Below are positions 1-11,480 of a stretch of DNA of 64,000 nt, in pieces. Numbering within the stretch: position 1 is the stretch's first letter; each line of letters starts with the position of its first letter. The position numbers and the translations under genes were made by a program. The notes under the pieces are model-generated. The model was not told where the DNA came from, did not search any database, and worked only from the letters and a program-made list of their open reading frames with translations. Origin of the DNA: Hydnum rufescens UP504 (Eukaryota; Basidiomycota; Agaricomycetes; Cantharellales; Hydnaceae); contig MU128925.1 of the NCBI GenBank assembly GCA_014904985.1, positions 165,365 to 229,364 on the forward strand, in the 5' to 3' direction.

Positions 1-773
1 ATCCTATTTCTCTCTGCTCCGAAATGGCAGTACCAAAACTCCGCTTCCAATTAGCGAAATCGTCCGCAGTCTTTTTCGCTCGAAATTTCTCGTGGATAAT
101 TTTCAGGGCACCAGCCTTCTTTACTGTCCCATTGATGGAGGTACAATAAGGACAATGAACGACCTTGCGACAGGCAACGTTAACAGCTTTCGAGAGGGTC
201 TGTCGGGTGAGATTTTCGAGATTTGGCGATCTAAATCGTTTAAGGTATTTTCGACGATCGGATTCATCCAATAATACACGTGCACAGGTCTGTGGAGGTC
301 GCTTTAGTGGGACTTCGTTGAACGATCAATATGCATTCCACCAACCTTGCAAATATCCTGAAGAATAGTTATAACATGCTTAAAATATCCAATATGAAAG
401 ACAGGAAGGACGAGTTTAATATATGCATAGTGCCCCACACAGGTCGCTGTTGGAGATCCACAGGTTTCACAAACCGATGATTTATCGACCGTTCCCTGCA
501 AAAAGGTTCAGTCATATAATTGCAAAAATTCGCGGAAGATCCCCCACTAGGCGCCGATCCAAGACACCATCTTTAGCTGGCAATCGATCAGGATTCGTAT
601 ACAGCTCGCGATGCGTAATTTCAAACTCAGACATATTGACGACATCTTGGGCGGAGAACAAGCTGAACTGGATCTGTTTTCTGGATGGACATAAGATACT
701 AGATGCAGCAAAGGATGTTATCGTTTCGAACGAACATTTTGCGCGGGTTTGTAAACTGCACCGTCTCTTTCAT
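1..773 (-). CDS. RPC1: RNA polymerase III largest subunit RPC1 (N-terminal part, cut by window edge)
   Basis: Largest subunit of nuclear RNA polymerase III, which transcribes tRNA, 5S rRNA and U6 genes. Four exons can be read on the minus strand: 773-736, 680-548, 495-346 and 289 to the window edge. The spliced protein begins [20 protein letters not shown], then has the GVLDRRLGT segment, the zinc motif CETCG...CVGH, the conserved [12 protein letters not shown] block and a CPYC pair followed by a [17 protein letters not shown] stretch. These match the clamp head of RPC1 more closely than RPB1 or RPA1. The start is the first ATG in frame with the conserved N-terminus. Introns are 52-57 bp. It is divergent from SCL1, with 82 bp between start codons. 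The catalytic domain and C-terminus lie outside the window. Confidence 0.95.
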
Positions 774-855
774 GGTGGCCTAAGGTGTGCTGAAGACTTT
801 CGGCAAATTCCACTAGAGAGGCTAGTTCCGCTCTTACGCGTTCCTCCAGTTAACT
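774..855. promoter_or_regulatory. 82-bp bidirectional promoter RPC1/SCL1
   Basis: Only 82 bp separate the two start codons, so both 5' untranslated regions and both core promoters must overlap or lie inside the partner gene. No TATA box is evident. Confidence 0.7.
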
Positions 856-1959
856 ATGTCCCGTTCTTCATACGACAGGTATGCAGGTAACATTGGTGGA
901 AGAATATATGAGTGATATTTTGATGCAGATATCTCACCGTGTTTTCGCCTGAAGGGCGCTTATACCAAGTTGGTGCGTGAACACCGCAGGCACTTCCGTC
1001 ACTCTATAATAATATTCTCCTCCAGAATATGCATTCAAGGCAATATCAGGCTCTGGACACACGGCTATTGCAGTAAGAGGCAAGGATACCAGCGTGGTCA
1101 TAACTCAGAAGAAGATTCCTGTTCGTTTCACTACAATAATTATGAGTATCCTCTTCTCTAATGTGGGGAGTAGGATAAATTACTCGACGCCTCGACGGTG
1201 ACCCATCTTTTCAGTATTACACCCTCTATAGGATGCGTAATGACTGGTCTTCTCGGTGAGGAACGCTGACTACATGGATTGCTGGTGTGTCTCATCGTCT
1301 TGTTAGCCGATGCGCGTTCCCAAGTCACGCGAGCCCGTCAAGAGGCTGCAGATCATCGGTATAAATTTGGCTATGAAATCACCCCAGATGCTCTTGCACG
1401 ACGGTTAGCAAATATCAACCAAGTGTACACGCAGCGTGCTGCGATGCGTCCATTGGGCATTGGTACGCCGTGACTTGCGAATCATGTGCCAGATGACTGA
1501 TGTGCATACCGTCACAGCAATGATCCTTATAGGGCATGACCCTGAGCTTGGCCCTCAAATATTCAAACTGGATCCAGCAGGCTATTTCGTCGGGTTTCAC
1601 GCGACCGCGGCGGGTCAGAAGCAACAGGAGTCAATGAATGTACTCGAGAAGAAATGGAAGAAGCTTGGTGGAGCTTCTGATGATGCCGCCAAGGCTGGGC
1701 AAACGCTGACCCGCGATCAAGTTCTTGAGGTGTGCCCGCTTATCCAATCCATGTATTGGGCCATGCACTCATCACAATATTACAGCTTGCCATTGAGACT
1801 ATGTCGACAGTGCACTCGACAGATTTCAAGCCAGGTGAAGTTGAAATTGGGATCGTATCTTCTGGGGATGGTGAACCTGAGAAGACGAGAGGACTTTGGC
1901 GAGTTCTTCCAGACGACGAAGTCGAGAAGCATTTGATCGCGTACGGGGAAAAGGATTGA
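856..1959 (+). CDS. SCL1: 20S proteasome subunit alpha-1 (PSMA6/Scl1 type)
   Basis: Alpha-ring subunit of the 20S core proteasome. Exon 1 (856-878) encodes MSRSSYDR; the next exons give the alpha-subunit N-terminal signature [20 protein letters not shown]. Later blocks are [65 protein letters not shown] and [12 protein letters not shown], ending [11 protein letters not shown]. This order and the RPLG(I) block identify the alpha-1 (alpha type 6) subunit rather than its paralogues. Seven short exons are needed, all with GT-AG borders. It faces RPC1 across an 82-bp gap and converges with the KGD4-like gene, whose stop lies about 39 bp away. Frame and motifs are intact, so the gene looks functional. 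Confidence 0.95.
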
Positions 1960-1998
1960 TTGTGGATAGGAGTACAGAATGGGACCCGCTCTATGAAC

Positions 1999-2418
1999 TC
2001 ATCTTAACGATGACCCGCCGCCAGTCTGTCACCAGGGTAAGAAGTGAGCGACAATCAGAGAGCGAGTGGCAGCACCAACCTCAATGGCTTCTATTTCTGC
2101 TTCGCCTATTGGTAAAGTGTTCCAAAAACGAGGGGGCGCTTCCCAGAATCCTGCATAGGTGAATTGACCTGGGTGTCTTGCCTTAGTGGGGGGTGAGGAT
2201 ATCCGGGAGGCCCCAATCTCCCTCGCGAATGCTGGAAACGCAGATTTGACCTCCGGGGGGCGCTTGGATGCGCGCGGGGAATATGTGTTCCTTAAGAGTC
2301 GGAAAATTAGCAATTGGAGACCAATAGGACAAAGTAAATGACTACCTGATGCTGGGATCCTCTTGGGGAATTTTATGAGAACCTTGTGGACGTGGTTCAA
2401 GGAGGGAATGGTCGGCAT
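1999..2418 (-). CDS. KGD4: KGD4/YMR31-type (MRPS36) subunit of 2-oxoglutarate dehydrogenase, probable
   Basis: Small mitochondrial protein of the Kgd4/Ymr31 family, which tethers the E3 subunit to the 2-oxoglutarate dehydrogenase core. The N-terminus contains HVHKVLIKFPKR, like the family start, and the C-terminus reads FWEAPPRFW followed by GEAEIEAIETGGGSSLR once a 3' intron ending at about 2036 is removed. This resembles the family ending of an aromatic/Pro-rich block plus an EMEAI-SGGA-like tail. In the middle, a 55-bp GT-AG intron would leave the frame wrong by one base at the C6 run (2261-2266). Either that intron is not used or one C is missing. The identity rests on short motifs, so it is a probable call. 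It is convergent with SCL1. Confidence 0.6.
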
Positions 2419-3292
2419 ATTTGGCGATGACGGACGATGTCACAATTACAACCTTCGGAAGTCGCCGACCTGCCGCGCGCCCGGTTCATCACCTGCCACG
2501 GTCTCGGAAAGAGTTGGTTTTTACGAAAAATGCGGCCAAGATTAAGCTTTCGTATATCTTGTCCTCTTGAACCCTTGGACCAGGAATTACTGCACTTCTC
2601 ACATTGGCCACTTTGTTTGTTCGTGGTTCGGTGGTGCACTTTGAAAGTAGTATACTAGTCTTCCTACACTCTCTTATGCAAAACTGCCCTATGTAGCACA
2701 ACACTAATTCTGTCCCATTTCCATCATGGATTTGCACGATGTTGGTACTTGAGCAATTCATCGATCCACGGAACGTACGATTGCAAATGGTCCTATTAGA
2801 CACGCGTGACAGGCTGCTGGAAAGTTCAGTTCGCGGTCCCTGACAACTCCAACCCACCTTACTGTAGTGCTCAACTACTGACCCTATTTTGAAGACTGGC
2901 TTGGTACGGAAGTATGGGCCCTGGTCATACTCAATCCCTTTCGGGTTGCCAAGCTATGTGAATAATGGGATAATGGAGAAGAGGACCATGAGACTCCTCC
3001 CCGCATGTCTTCACTTTGAGCATCATCAACAAGACGATTTGGAGAAAAAAGCTCAGGACGCAATTCCTGGTGCATTCCACTGACCTTGATGCTACCGAGC
3101 GAAAACTTTGGGAGTTCTCGTTTCACAAGACTCAACTGTTTGGAATCTTTTGGATGAGTTCCAAAAATTGAGGATTCGCCTACGTATACGGCACAAATGC
3201 CGTTCCACCCCAAAGGGTATGTGCACACGAGTGTGTTCTTACGTGACCAGAGTTTGCGGCGGATTCCGCATTGAATTGCTATTTCTTCAACT
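2419..3292. other. Unresolved interval between KGD4-like gene and SDA1
   Basis: About 870 bp with no gene I can name. On the plus strand there are open pieces at 2437-2658, around 2735-2836 and 2871-3083 that could be exons of one small gene. The last contains KYGPWSYSIPFGLPSYVNN and ends GAFH followed by TGA. I see no domain, and the splice joins cannot be fixed. Minus-strand open frames also cover this interval (2489-2857, 2884-3330). The last 200 bp must hold the SDA1 promoter. Confidence 0.35.
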
Positions 3293-6195
3293 ATGGGGAA
3301 GAAGAAGACCACCAGAGGGGTCCTCCTCACAGCAAATCTTCCTCAACTGCAAAACCTTATTAAAAGGGACCCAGAAGGCTACAAGGACGAAGTATGCACA
3401 CACTCTCATCAATATGACTGCTTAGAGGATCTGAATTTATGTTCTGTAGTTCGTTCAGCAGCTCAACCATTACGAAAGTATCCGGAGAATATTCGAGATA
3501 AAACCTGACGACGACGACGATGCTCGGAGATTTAGGGATCTTGTTAACTTTCTCTCCCAGGTATTCGTCGCCTACTGTCTCGTCTGTCAAATACTGAATG
3601 TTTTATGGAGGTTGCCCCTTGCTATCCAAAGGAAACCGCAGAATTTCCACCACAGCTATCTTCATTACTTCTTGGCAGCTATGCTACTCTGAGTCCGGAT
3701 ACTCGGAAGGCGTTAGTGCATAATCTGGTGCTTCTTCGAAATAAGGATGTTATATCCTCCCTCGAGTGAGCTTCAACATCAGCTGTCCGACGATGTCTAT
3801 TTTCACGGTATATGTAGGCTTCTCCAGACGCTTTTCCCCTTACTTCCTCGAACTACATCCTCTACCCTTCGTACATTCATCCGGAAAACAATCTTGTCCG
3901 ACATACGGACCGCAAACCTCAAATCAAAGAACCACAAACTCAATCGAGCAGTGCAAGCGATGCTGTTCGGAATGGTCGAACGTGGTATGGATGGTGAGGT
4001 TCAAGGCGATAAGGGTAAATTGCGTGGACACAAACACATAGAGGGTCTAAAGATCAGTGGTGAAGAGGCAATGTGGGCCGTCACCCTTACCAAAGAATTG
4101 TGGAAAAAAGGCATATGGTGGGATACCTCTTCCTTTATCCAATGGTCTCTCCTTACCAGTGCAACTTTGTGTTACAGGAATGATGCCAAATCTGTATCTA
4201 TTGTTGCACTGGGCTGCTTTCACCCCATCATCAAAGTGCAAAGTGCGGCCATACATTTTTTTCTAGGCAGTGAAGACGAAGAAGCAGAGAATAGTGACGA
4301 GGAAGAGCGCGTCGGTGCTGTTCATCCCACCCAGGCTCTGATACTTACTGGTTATTGTAGATCCCTGATCTCAAGCACCTCCAACACAAGCGCACAGTGA
4401 CCAAGAAAACTGTAAGTGGTGAGAGAAAAATGGAAAAAGCCATCAAATTGGCGCGCAAGGTAAGAACGATAATCGACCCGGTTGCTTTCGCTCCTAGCCT
4501 TACGCGACGTCCAATCTTCCAGCGTCGGGCCGAGAAGCAGAACAATGGCAATTCGAACCCAAACTTTCCCGCTCTTCAACTTCTTCATGATCCACAGACG
4601 TTCGCAGAGAAGCTCTATGAGGGCTTAAATAAGTATGGTACGGAAGACCGACTTTGCGCTCCTGCGATAAAGCCCAAGGCCATCTCTTCTAGATCAGCGC
4701 TTCTCTCTAGACCACAAAATCCTGATCATGCAACTATTGAGTCGCGTTATGGGGTCACACAAACTCTGCGTACTCGGTTTTTATACGTATATTGTCAAGT
4801 ACGTGCGCTCGTCCATCTCCATAGTTCAAGTGTCGTGACTAGTTCTCAATAGGTATCTCACATACCACCAGCTTCGCATCACTGTTATTCTTGTATCTCT
4901 TGCTCAGTCTGCCCATGACCTTACACCACCTGACGTCCTGACTCCAGTCATCTATAAGCTGGCGAAAGAATTCGTGCACCCGGGTGTGAGCTCTGAAGTC
5001 ATTGCAGCAGGCATCAACGCGATTCGCGAAGTTTGCCGCCGACAACCTTGGTGCATGGAAGAAGACCTCCTCAGCGATCTCGTCGAATATCACAAGAGCA
5101 AGGACAAGGGCGTCTTTACTGCAAGTCGGAGTTTGATCCAATTATACAGAGATGTCAATCCCAACATGCTTCACCGCCGTCATCGAGTATGCTCTTCTTT
5201 CCCATCTCATGTTGCCTCGATCTGATCTCTCCCTCCATTTTCCGTAGGGAAAAGCCGCTAGTATGGGTATTCAGGCAGGAAGTCAACCTCTGCCGTTTGG
5301 TCATGCGCCGGAGGCTGCTGTTGGGATTGAAGGCTTAGAGGTGAAATCCTCTTAAACGCTGCCATAACTTGGAAATCCTCTAACCGACTGTCTAGCTTCT
5401 TGAAGAACACCTGGAACAAAAGAAAGCTGAGGCTGACAATGAAGCTTTCCCGGCGGACAAGGAAGACGATTGGAATGGCTGGGAAGTCGAATCGGATGGC
5501 TCAGAGGAATCCGATTCTGGAAGTTGGATCGACGTCAATTCAGAGGGACCCAGTGTCGAGGTGAGCGACAGTGAAGACGAGGGGAAGCTTGCACACAGGA
5601 AAGTGCCCGTGGTGGACGACAAGATGGATGGTGATTCGCAGACCCCAGCTGAGGCGGAGGAGGCACCGGCACGAGTGCAAACACTAGCGACAACTAAGGT
5701 ACTTTGCTGTTGTGTCTCTCATTTATGCCCTGCTACTGAGGCACCCCGAAGATTCTTACACCAGCCGACTACGTCATGCTAAACGAACTCCGTATCCAAG
5801 CAGCAGCGAAGGCTGTGGAAAGTGGAGGAGGGTCTGCAGCGAAACGCAAGTTAGCGACGCTGGAGGCAAATAGGAAATTGGATAGCAACCACCAGGACAA
5901 CACCTTCCTTTCCGAAACGGACATCCTCGGGCCACGCAAGAAGGCGAAGGCAGATTACGCGGAGCGGATGGAGTCTATCCAAAAGGGTAGGGAGGGTCGG
6001 GAGAAGTTTGGGTCTTCAAAAGGGAAGAAAAAGCACGAGACCCCTACGAGCTCGACGAATCGCGAGAAAGCGCGCAACAAACCCATCATGATGATTCTTG
6101 GGAGTGCTGCGGTTCGCGGGAAAAAGAAGCAGTCCTTGCGGGAGAAACAGCGTAGACTGCGGGCGCATATCGAGAAAGCAAAGAAGGCGAAGTGA
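3293..6195 (+). CDS. SDA1: SDA1 family protein, 60S ribosomal subunit biogenesis and export
   Basis: Nucleolar/nuclear protein of the SDA1 (SDAD1) family, needed for maturation and export of pre-60S particles and for cell-cycle progression through G1. Exon 1 (3293-3391) encodes MGKKKTTRG then LLTANLPQLQNLIKRDP. Exon 2 starts at 3450 with FVQQLNHYESIRRIFE. Later family blocks are CYPKETAEFPPQLSSLLL, TLSPDTRKALVHNL, KSKNHKLNRAVQ, VSIVALGCFHP, LLHDPQTFAEKLYEGLNKY, GINAIREVCRRQPW and SRSLIQLYRDVNPNMLHRRHRGK. A long acidic segment (about 5400-5650) follows, then a lysine-rich tail ending EKAKKAK, as in the family. About ten exons, all GT-AG. CDC45 follows in tandem after 141 bp. Confidence 0.93.
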
Positions 6196-6336
6196 TTGCT
6201 TGTTGTTCTTGGACTTACTCCGCAGTAGCTTGGGAGTCCGTGTGGTTGAGTAGAGAAATGTGGCATCTGTGGCCTTAAGTTATTTATTTATTTGTCCGTG
6301 TGTCTCCCGGCAAATTCCAGCGCGTATAGAGGAAGG

Positions 6337-8860
6337 ATGGTGTTCGTCACCCCAAATACCTCTGGTAGAGGGAAGACATACGAAAGCGCGTATAAGTCTA
6401 TCCTTACCTCTAGGCGCCGCTCTCCTTCAACATCTGCAGCGTCTGTAATCCTTCTCGTCGCGCCTGAAGTGGACGCGCTATGTGCGGCACGCATGTTTTC
6501 AGTTCTTTTCAAGCAGGACGATGTTACCTATCGCATTATACCTGTGTCCGGGTATCCGGGGCTTGAAGAAATTCGTAATGAACTGATGACCCACCAGGAA
6601 GTGAGTTGGGGATGCTCTTGATTAATTGTACATCGGAAGTGATGCGTCAAGGCATGCAGCTTCATACACTCATTCTACTCAACATTGGATCTGTCCTCGA
6701 CTTGCCTTCTCCTGATTGGTTTGGGGATTTCAACCCCCAGGTTACCGTGCATGTCATCGACTCGGCTCGCCCACAAAATCTATCCAGCCTGTTTGCCGTT
6801 GGTGTCGAAGCGCAACGTATCGTCGTCTGGGATGACGGCAGTGCTGCGAAGCTCAAGGAAGAGCGCGACGCTCTCGAGGCCCTCTTGGTGCGATTTCTTA
6901 TCTATATTCCTTTCTTTGTTCTTGATCTCTGCCTTTGAAAGCTGGAACCCGAATCAGAGTCAGAGTCAGACTCTGCATCCGATTCGGACGACGATCCCCT
7001 CTCAGACTCCCAATCTGACTTAGACGATGACCCTCGGCTTCTCCGAAATCCCGGAAGAGACGCAGTCGATCGCGGGATGGCAACGACGAACTTGGGGAAG
7101 AAATCCTCGAAGGCGGCGGAAATTAAATGATGATACGGTCCGTGCTCTTTGTACAGCATCATTTTCCGTTGTGTAAGGGATTATTAGGCCAAGCCGGGAT
7201 TGTCACGTCACCAAAGAAACAAATATCGGGATCGAATAGCTAAGCATTACACCTCCGGGACATGGCATGGCCAAAGTGCATCGGGGACGATATATGTACT
7301 TGCCACCCTGATTGAGAGGGCCGATAATGACTTGCTATGGTGGCGTATCTTGATGGACCACTATGTGTGCTGCCCTGACCCTTCTGTTAAACCAGGCTAT
7401 CAATTTTAGGGCTCACCCACCAATATATCACGTCTCGAATACCCCGGAATCGATACGACGATTATCATACTATCTTCCTAGATGAAGTGGCAAGGCTGAA
7501 TCCCCCTGTGACTGAATCCACGATTTCCTCATTACACCCGGATGACTTCAATATTCGGGCATCAGGAGAACTGCGTTTTACTTTGTTCCGACACTGGAAT
7601 CTATACGACGCTATGTATCATTCGAGCTATGTTGCAAACAAGCTGGGGATATGGCAAGAGAGGGGTCGAAAAAAGCTCCAGGGTTTGTTGGCCAAGATGG
7701 GGTACGTGCTTTAACTTCCATCTCAAATCTTACCCACTGTTTATTTAATTTTTTTGGTGCTTTAGGTTTTCATTGCAACAATGTCAGCAGACGTATCAGC
7801 ATATGGACATGGATCTTAAGCGACTTTTAAGAGATAAAATGGACGATATCGCCCCTGAATACGGTCTCGTTGAACTCTCTTATCCTTCTTTTGTCCGATC
7901 GTTCGGGTTTCGGACCCAACCTCTGTGTGCTGCAGATGTTGTGGAGGGCGTGTCTGCCTTGCTTCAAGCGGCAGGAGGGGTGAGGCTTGAAGTTGAGACA
8001 GAGGGCGGGCAGGGTGGAGGAGAATGGTTCGGAGGCAGCCACCTCTGGGATATGCGTAGCAAGTCTGGTAGTGAACGGAATGGCTCCTCGAATGATGGAC
8101 GGAAACCGTTCGGATCAAGTCTTATATCCTCTGGGGAGGATGATGCCGCTGACGTTGATGGCCATGGGCCTGAAATGGAGAACTGGTGGGTGAGGAATTT
8201 TTGGGTCGCATTCGATGCCTTGGGCAATGAGTGGGTTCATTTTTCGCTCCCCTACTTTCAACGTTTATGCATCTTCCTCTCTAGCATTCGCCTGGTACAA
8301 GATGCCCTTCCATTGTCGATGGCTTTGCATCGTGCGATCATTCGACAGGCTCCTCACTTATCGACAAGCATGCCATTCGTAACTATCGCACATTCAAGCT
8401 CGCGGTTGTGAAAGAAGGACCCGATGTACCAATATTTTGTCATCCAGGGACACTATCGCGGTTGGGTTTGTGGCTCGCAGAGGCTTTACGAGATCGAGAT
8501 GGCATCATTACTGGATCGACACGCGGTAAACGAAAACAACTCCCGTTTGTCGTCGCGTGTCTTAATGAGAAAGCCGGGAGCTATCTAATTGTTGGTGTTA
8601 CACCAACATCGGAGTCTGGAGACGTCCGTAAAAAGTGAGGCCGTTTATACCTCCCCAATCTGGGAAAAAATCTAAAGCTTGTTGGCAGCCAATTTGGTCT
8701 AGCCTTCCTTGGGGCGAAAGACCGATCCAATGCGCGTACACGGCACGGCACATTCGACACCAGCGTTGTCGAGGTGAACAAGGGAGGATCTAACAGTATT
8801 TCTGGAAGAACTACAACTTGCATAACACTCATTTTCCGATGGCTCATTTCTACCAATTAA
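6337..8860 (+). CDS. CDC45: CDC45, CMG helicase subunit (frame disturbed in two places)
   Basis: Cdc45 binds MCM2-7 and GINS to form the replicative CMG helicase. The start MVFVTPN and the block VILLVAPEVDALCAARM (DHH-like fold) are typical. Then come VTVHVIDSARPQNL, a Ser/Asp/Glu-rich acidic linker (about 6945-7040), YTSGTWHGQSASGTIYVLAT, ELRFTLFRHWNLYDAMYHSS, DIAPEYGLVELSYPSF and LPLSMALHRAIIRQ. At about 8350 the frame must shift by -1 to reach LIDKHAIRNYRTFKLAVV. At 8782-8784 one extra G separates DTSVVEVNK from the expected EDLTVFLEELQLA, which would stop at 8823-8825. As written the frame runs on to 8860. The linker frame can be reconciled with an intron (about 7065-7191). For an essential gene these lesions look like sequence errors or recent mutations. 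Confidence 0.92.
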
Positions 8861-9035
8861 TTTATGTCCCTCGGTAACGATCCAATTTGTTGTACAGCGC
8901 GGCACACACGCCATATGCCACTAGTATTTGTTGTATCGTATTTTCATTTCGCAACGGTAAGATCCAAGCATCGTCCTGCATCTACGTGCCGCATATCCTC
9001 CCTGGGTATAGACAAAGGGTATGGAGTTTTAAGTT

Positions 9036-10411
9036 TTAAACAATGTCCCAAAGTTCCTCAACAGCACAACAAAACTATGACAATGTGTAAGTGGGGGGAT
9101 ATTGCAAAATATAAGGCTCAAAATTCTTTACCTTTCCACAGGCCACCTGGGAAGAAATTCATCAGCACCGACTCCTAAGAGGCCGCCAATGAGACTCACC
9201 GATGCGGACAAAGCGTAATCGCTTATAGATATTTTTTCGTCCACAATGGCGTCCGCAAAATTATCCTTCCTAAGAGGATAAGGGTGAAAGGGGTTGAGTG
9301 CGATCAAAAAGGCGTGCAAAGAAAAGACCGGACCCTCGTGCCATAGCACCGACAAAAACGGCGATCGAATGAGTCCCTGGTAACGTGGGGAGGTATTTCG
9401 ATAGCCGAACTGTTTGTGCGTCCCCTGATAGAGCTAGTGGAGACACAGTCAGGCCCCACTTGGGTGCTAGAATGAATCGACTAACTGATTTTATGAGTAT
9501 TCACGGGAAAGTGGTCGGTGACAGGATTCTGGGTTGTTTCGCTGATCGTCAACGGAGCCAACGAGAAAATAATAGGGAGGGATAGTTACGCGGATGACTT
9601 TCAGCAGCTTCTCGGAGCCATTTACCCCGCGAATACTCAGTTTATGGAGCAATTGCACTATGAGGCCAGAGCCGTCAAGAGGTTTCTTGTCGCTAGTTAA
9701 GTTGTAGCTCACCCATCAGACCAGAAAACCGTTTAAAGGTTCGGGGAATCCGTACATGGGGATTTATTTCTATTAGCACCCCCTTGGTAGTATGGACATA
9801 AACTTGCAATAGGCCGGCTTTGTTCAATGGCGAATCGAGTAAAGTGAGCAGACACTGTAGGATATACGTAAGTTCATAATAATAATGATTGCAAACGCAC
9901 ACACTTGATGAGTGATATCAGGACGTGCATCAGCAATATCTCGCCCGGATTTGGCAAGTATCCCTTGATGGTCATCGCAGTTGAGCAATGCATATTTCGC
10001 ATCCTTTCCGTCTTTTCCCCCTCGAGAAGCAGAGCCTGACGACACTTTGTATGCCTCCAAACAAGCCTGCTCAAGAACGACGATGAGCCGTCGAGTGGAT
10101 TCTTTTTGCGCTGGTGTTTTAGGAACAGTGGCCTGGACAGGAACGAGAGAAGGGTTTGGAGGTGGTCGTCGCGATTTGGACGAAGGGAGCGGACGAGTTG
10201 GTCGATCCTCATCCATTGGAACCACTGATTCTGGTGGGCTCTCATCGACACTTTCGCTTTCGCTTTCGCTATTGCCCTCGACAGACATAATACCACCAGC
10301 GTCGCTCTGGGCGCGCGGGACGGCATTCACTAATCTCGGACGAAACACGCTTTTCGGACCAGACTGAGAGGCAGAGTGACGACGAAATTTGTGCCCAGGG
10401 AGAGGAGGCAT
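9036..10411 (-). CDS. EMG1: EMG1/NEP1, 18S rRNA pseudouridine N1-methyltransferase
   Basis: SPOUT-class methyltransferase that modifies the hypermodified pseudouridine in helix 35 of 18S rRNA and is needed for small-subunit assembly. The start [13 protein letters not shown] precedes a variable Ser/Glu/Pro-rich N-terminus. The core reads [43 protein letters not shown], then [19 protein letters not shown] and [62 protein letters not shown] and [14 protein letters not shown]. The last exons give VACGK and [12 protein letters not shown], then TAA at 9036-9038. All frames join cleanly through GT-AG introns. The gene is divergent from SCO1, with only 48 bp between start codons, and convergent with CDC45. 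Confidence 0.95.
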
Positions 10412-10459
10412 TATTACTGTATTTACAGTTACAACGTGCAAGTTGCCGAGTAAAAAAGA
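10412..10459. promoter_or_regulatory. 48-bp bidirectional promoter EMG1/SCO1
   Basis: The start codons are 48 bp apart, with the conserved proteins read outwards on both sides. It is A/T-rich with no clear TATA box. Transcription start sites probably lie within the partner's coding sequence. Confidence 0.7.
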
Positions 10460-11434
10460 ATGCCTGTGCGACTACCGAGCTTACGGTCTTCGCGTCTGGC
10501 AGCACGGCAGGTTGTCCTCCATCGGGGGATACATCCCCGCTACCAGAGCACACGCTCACATGATCGTGCTGCTATTGGGGTAAATGGCACTATAATTTAA
10601 CTCGTGGCCCTATGCTCAACTCTCTTTGCCCTGCGAAAAGCCATTCACCTGGAAAGCTGGGGCACTATTTATCGTGACTGGTGCAGGTCTTTGGTACTAT
10701 TTTACCTCGGAGAAGGCTAAACTTCTCGAACGGCGGCGTACGTTCTCATCCTATCCGTCTATTCCACATACCTCTGACGTACATGGTAGAGCAAGAATTG
10801 GCTACAGCAAGCTATGGAAAAGCCAAGGTCGGGGGACCATTCTCGCTCATAACTCATGAAGGACAACCATATACGCAAGATGACCTCCTCAACCACTGGA
10901 GCCTCATATACTTTGGCTTCACCAATTGTCCCGATATATGCCCGGAAGAGCTGGATAAGATGGCGTCTATTATAGATTCGATAGGCTAGTACAGTATCCT
11001 CAGAAATTGTTTTATTCGTTGGAGTTTATGTCCCTGTCCGTTCCAGATGCCGAATTCGGGCCAGTGGTGCATCCAATTTTCATTACATGCGACCCCGCTC
11101 GAGATACGGTCGAACAGACCAAAGTGTACGTAAAAGGTATGCCTGTCAACTTTGCTTGCTGCGTGCAGTCTTCACGGCCTGTTCAGACTTTCATCCTCGT
11201 TTGATCGGTTTGACGGGGTCATACGAGGCCATCAAGGCGGCATGCAAGGCTTACCGGGTGTATTTCTCTACCCCGCCAAATACTAAGCCTGGAGACGATT
11301 ATCTTGTGGATCACTCCATTTTCTTTTATCTCATGAACCCGGCTGGGGAGTTTGTCGATGCATATGGGAAAAGTCAGGCACCAGAGACGGTTCGGACCAA
11401 GGTTGCAGAAGCAATTCAGAAATGGAAGCAGTAG
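10460..11434 (+). CDS. SCO1: SCO1, mitochondrial copper chaperone for cytochrome c oxidase
   Basis: Inner-membrane protein that delivers copper to the CuA site of Cox2. Exon 1 encodes a basic, Ser/Arg-rich presequence ([17 protein letters not shown]), after which a 53-bp intron leads to [20 protein letters not shown], the single membrane anchor. The thioredoxin-like domain contains [25 protein letters not shown] with the copper-binding CPDIC pair, [25 protein letters not shown] and the third copper ligand in [13 protein letters not shown]. The protein ends EAIQKWKQ at the stop 11432-11434. Five exons with canonical borders. Divergent partner EMG1 starts 48 bp away; NDUFB7 converges, its stop 46 bp downstream. 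Confidence 0.95.
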
Positions 11435-11480
11435 ACTATTTGTGAATTGATTTCTAGCGAACAGAACGCAGCAACCCATT

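Noticed and set aside
7020..7195. Additional frameshifts in the CDC45 linker
   Set aside because: A donor at about 7065 and the acceptor at 7191 keep frame without any indel, so no lesion needs to be assumed there.
9128..9355. Open frame on the minus strand as an independent small protein
   Set aside because: It combines EMG1 exon pieces with retained introns; once these are spliced out the EMG1 sequence is continuous.
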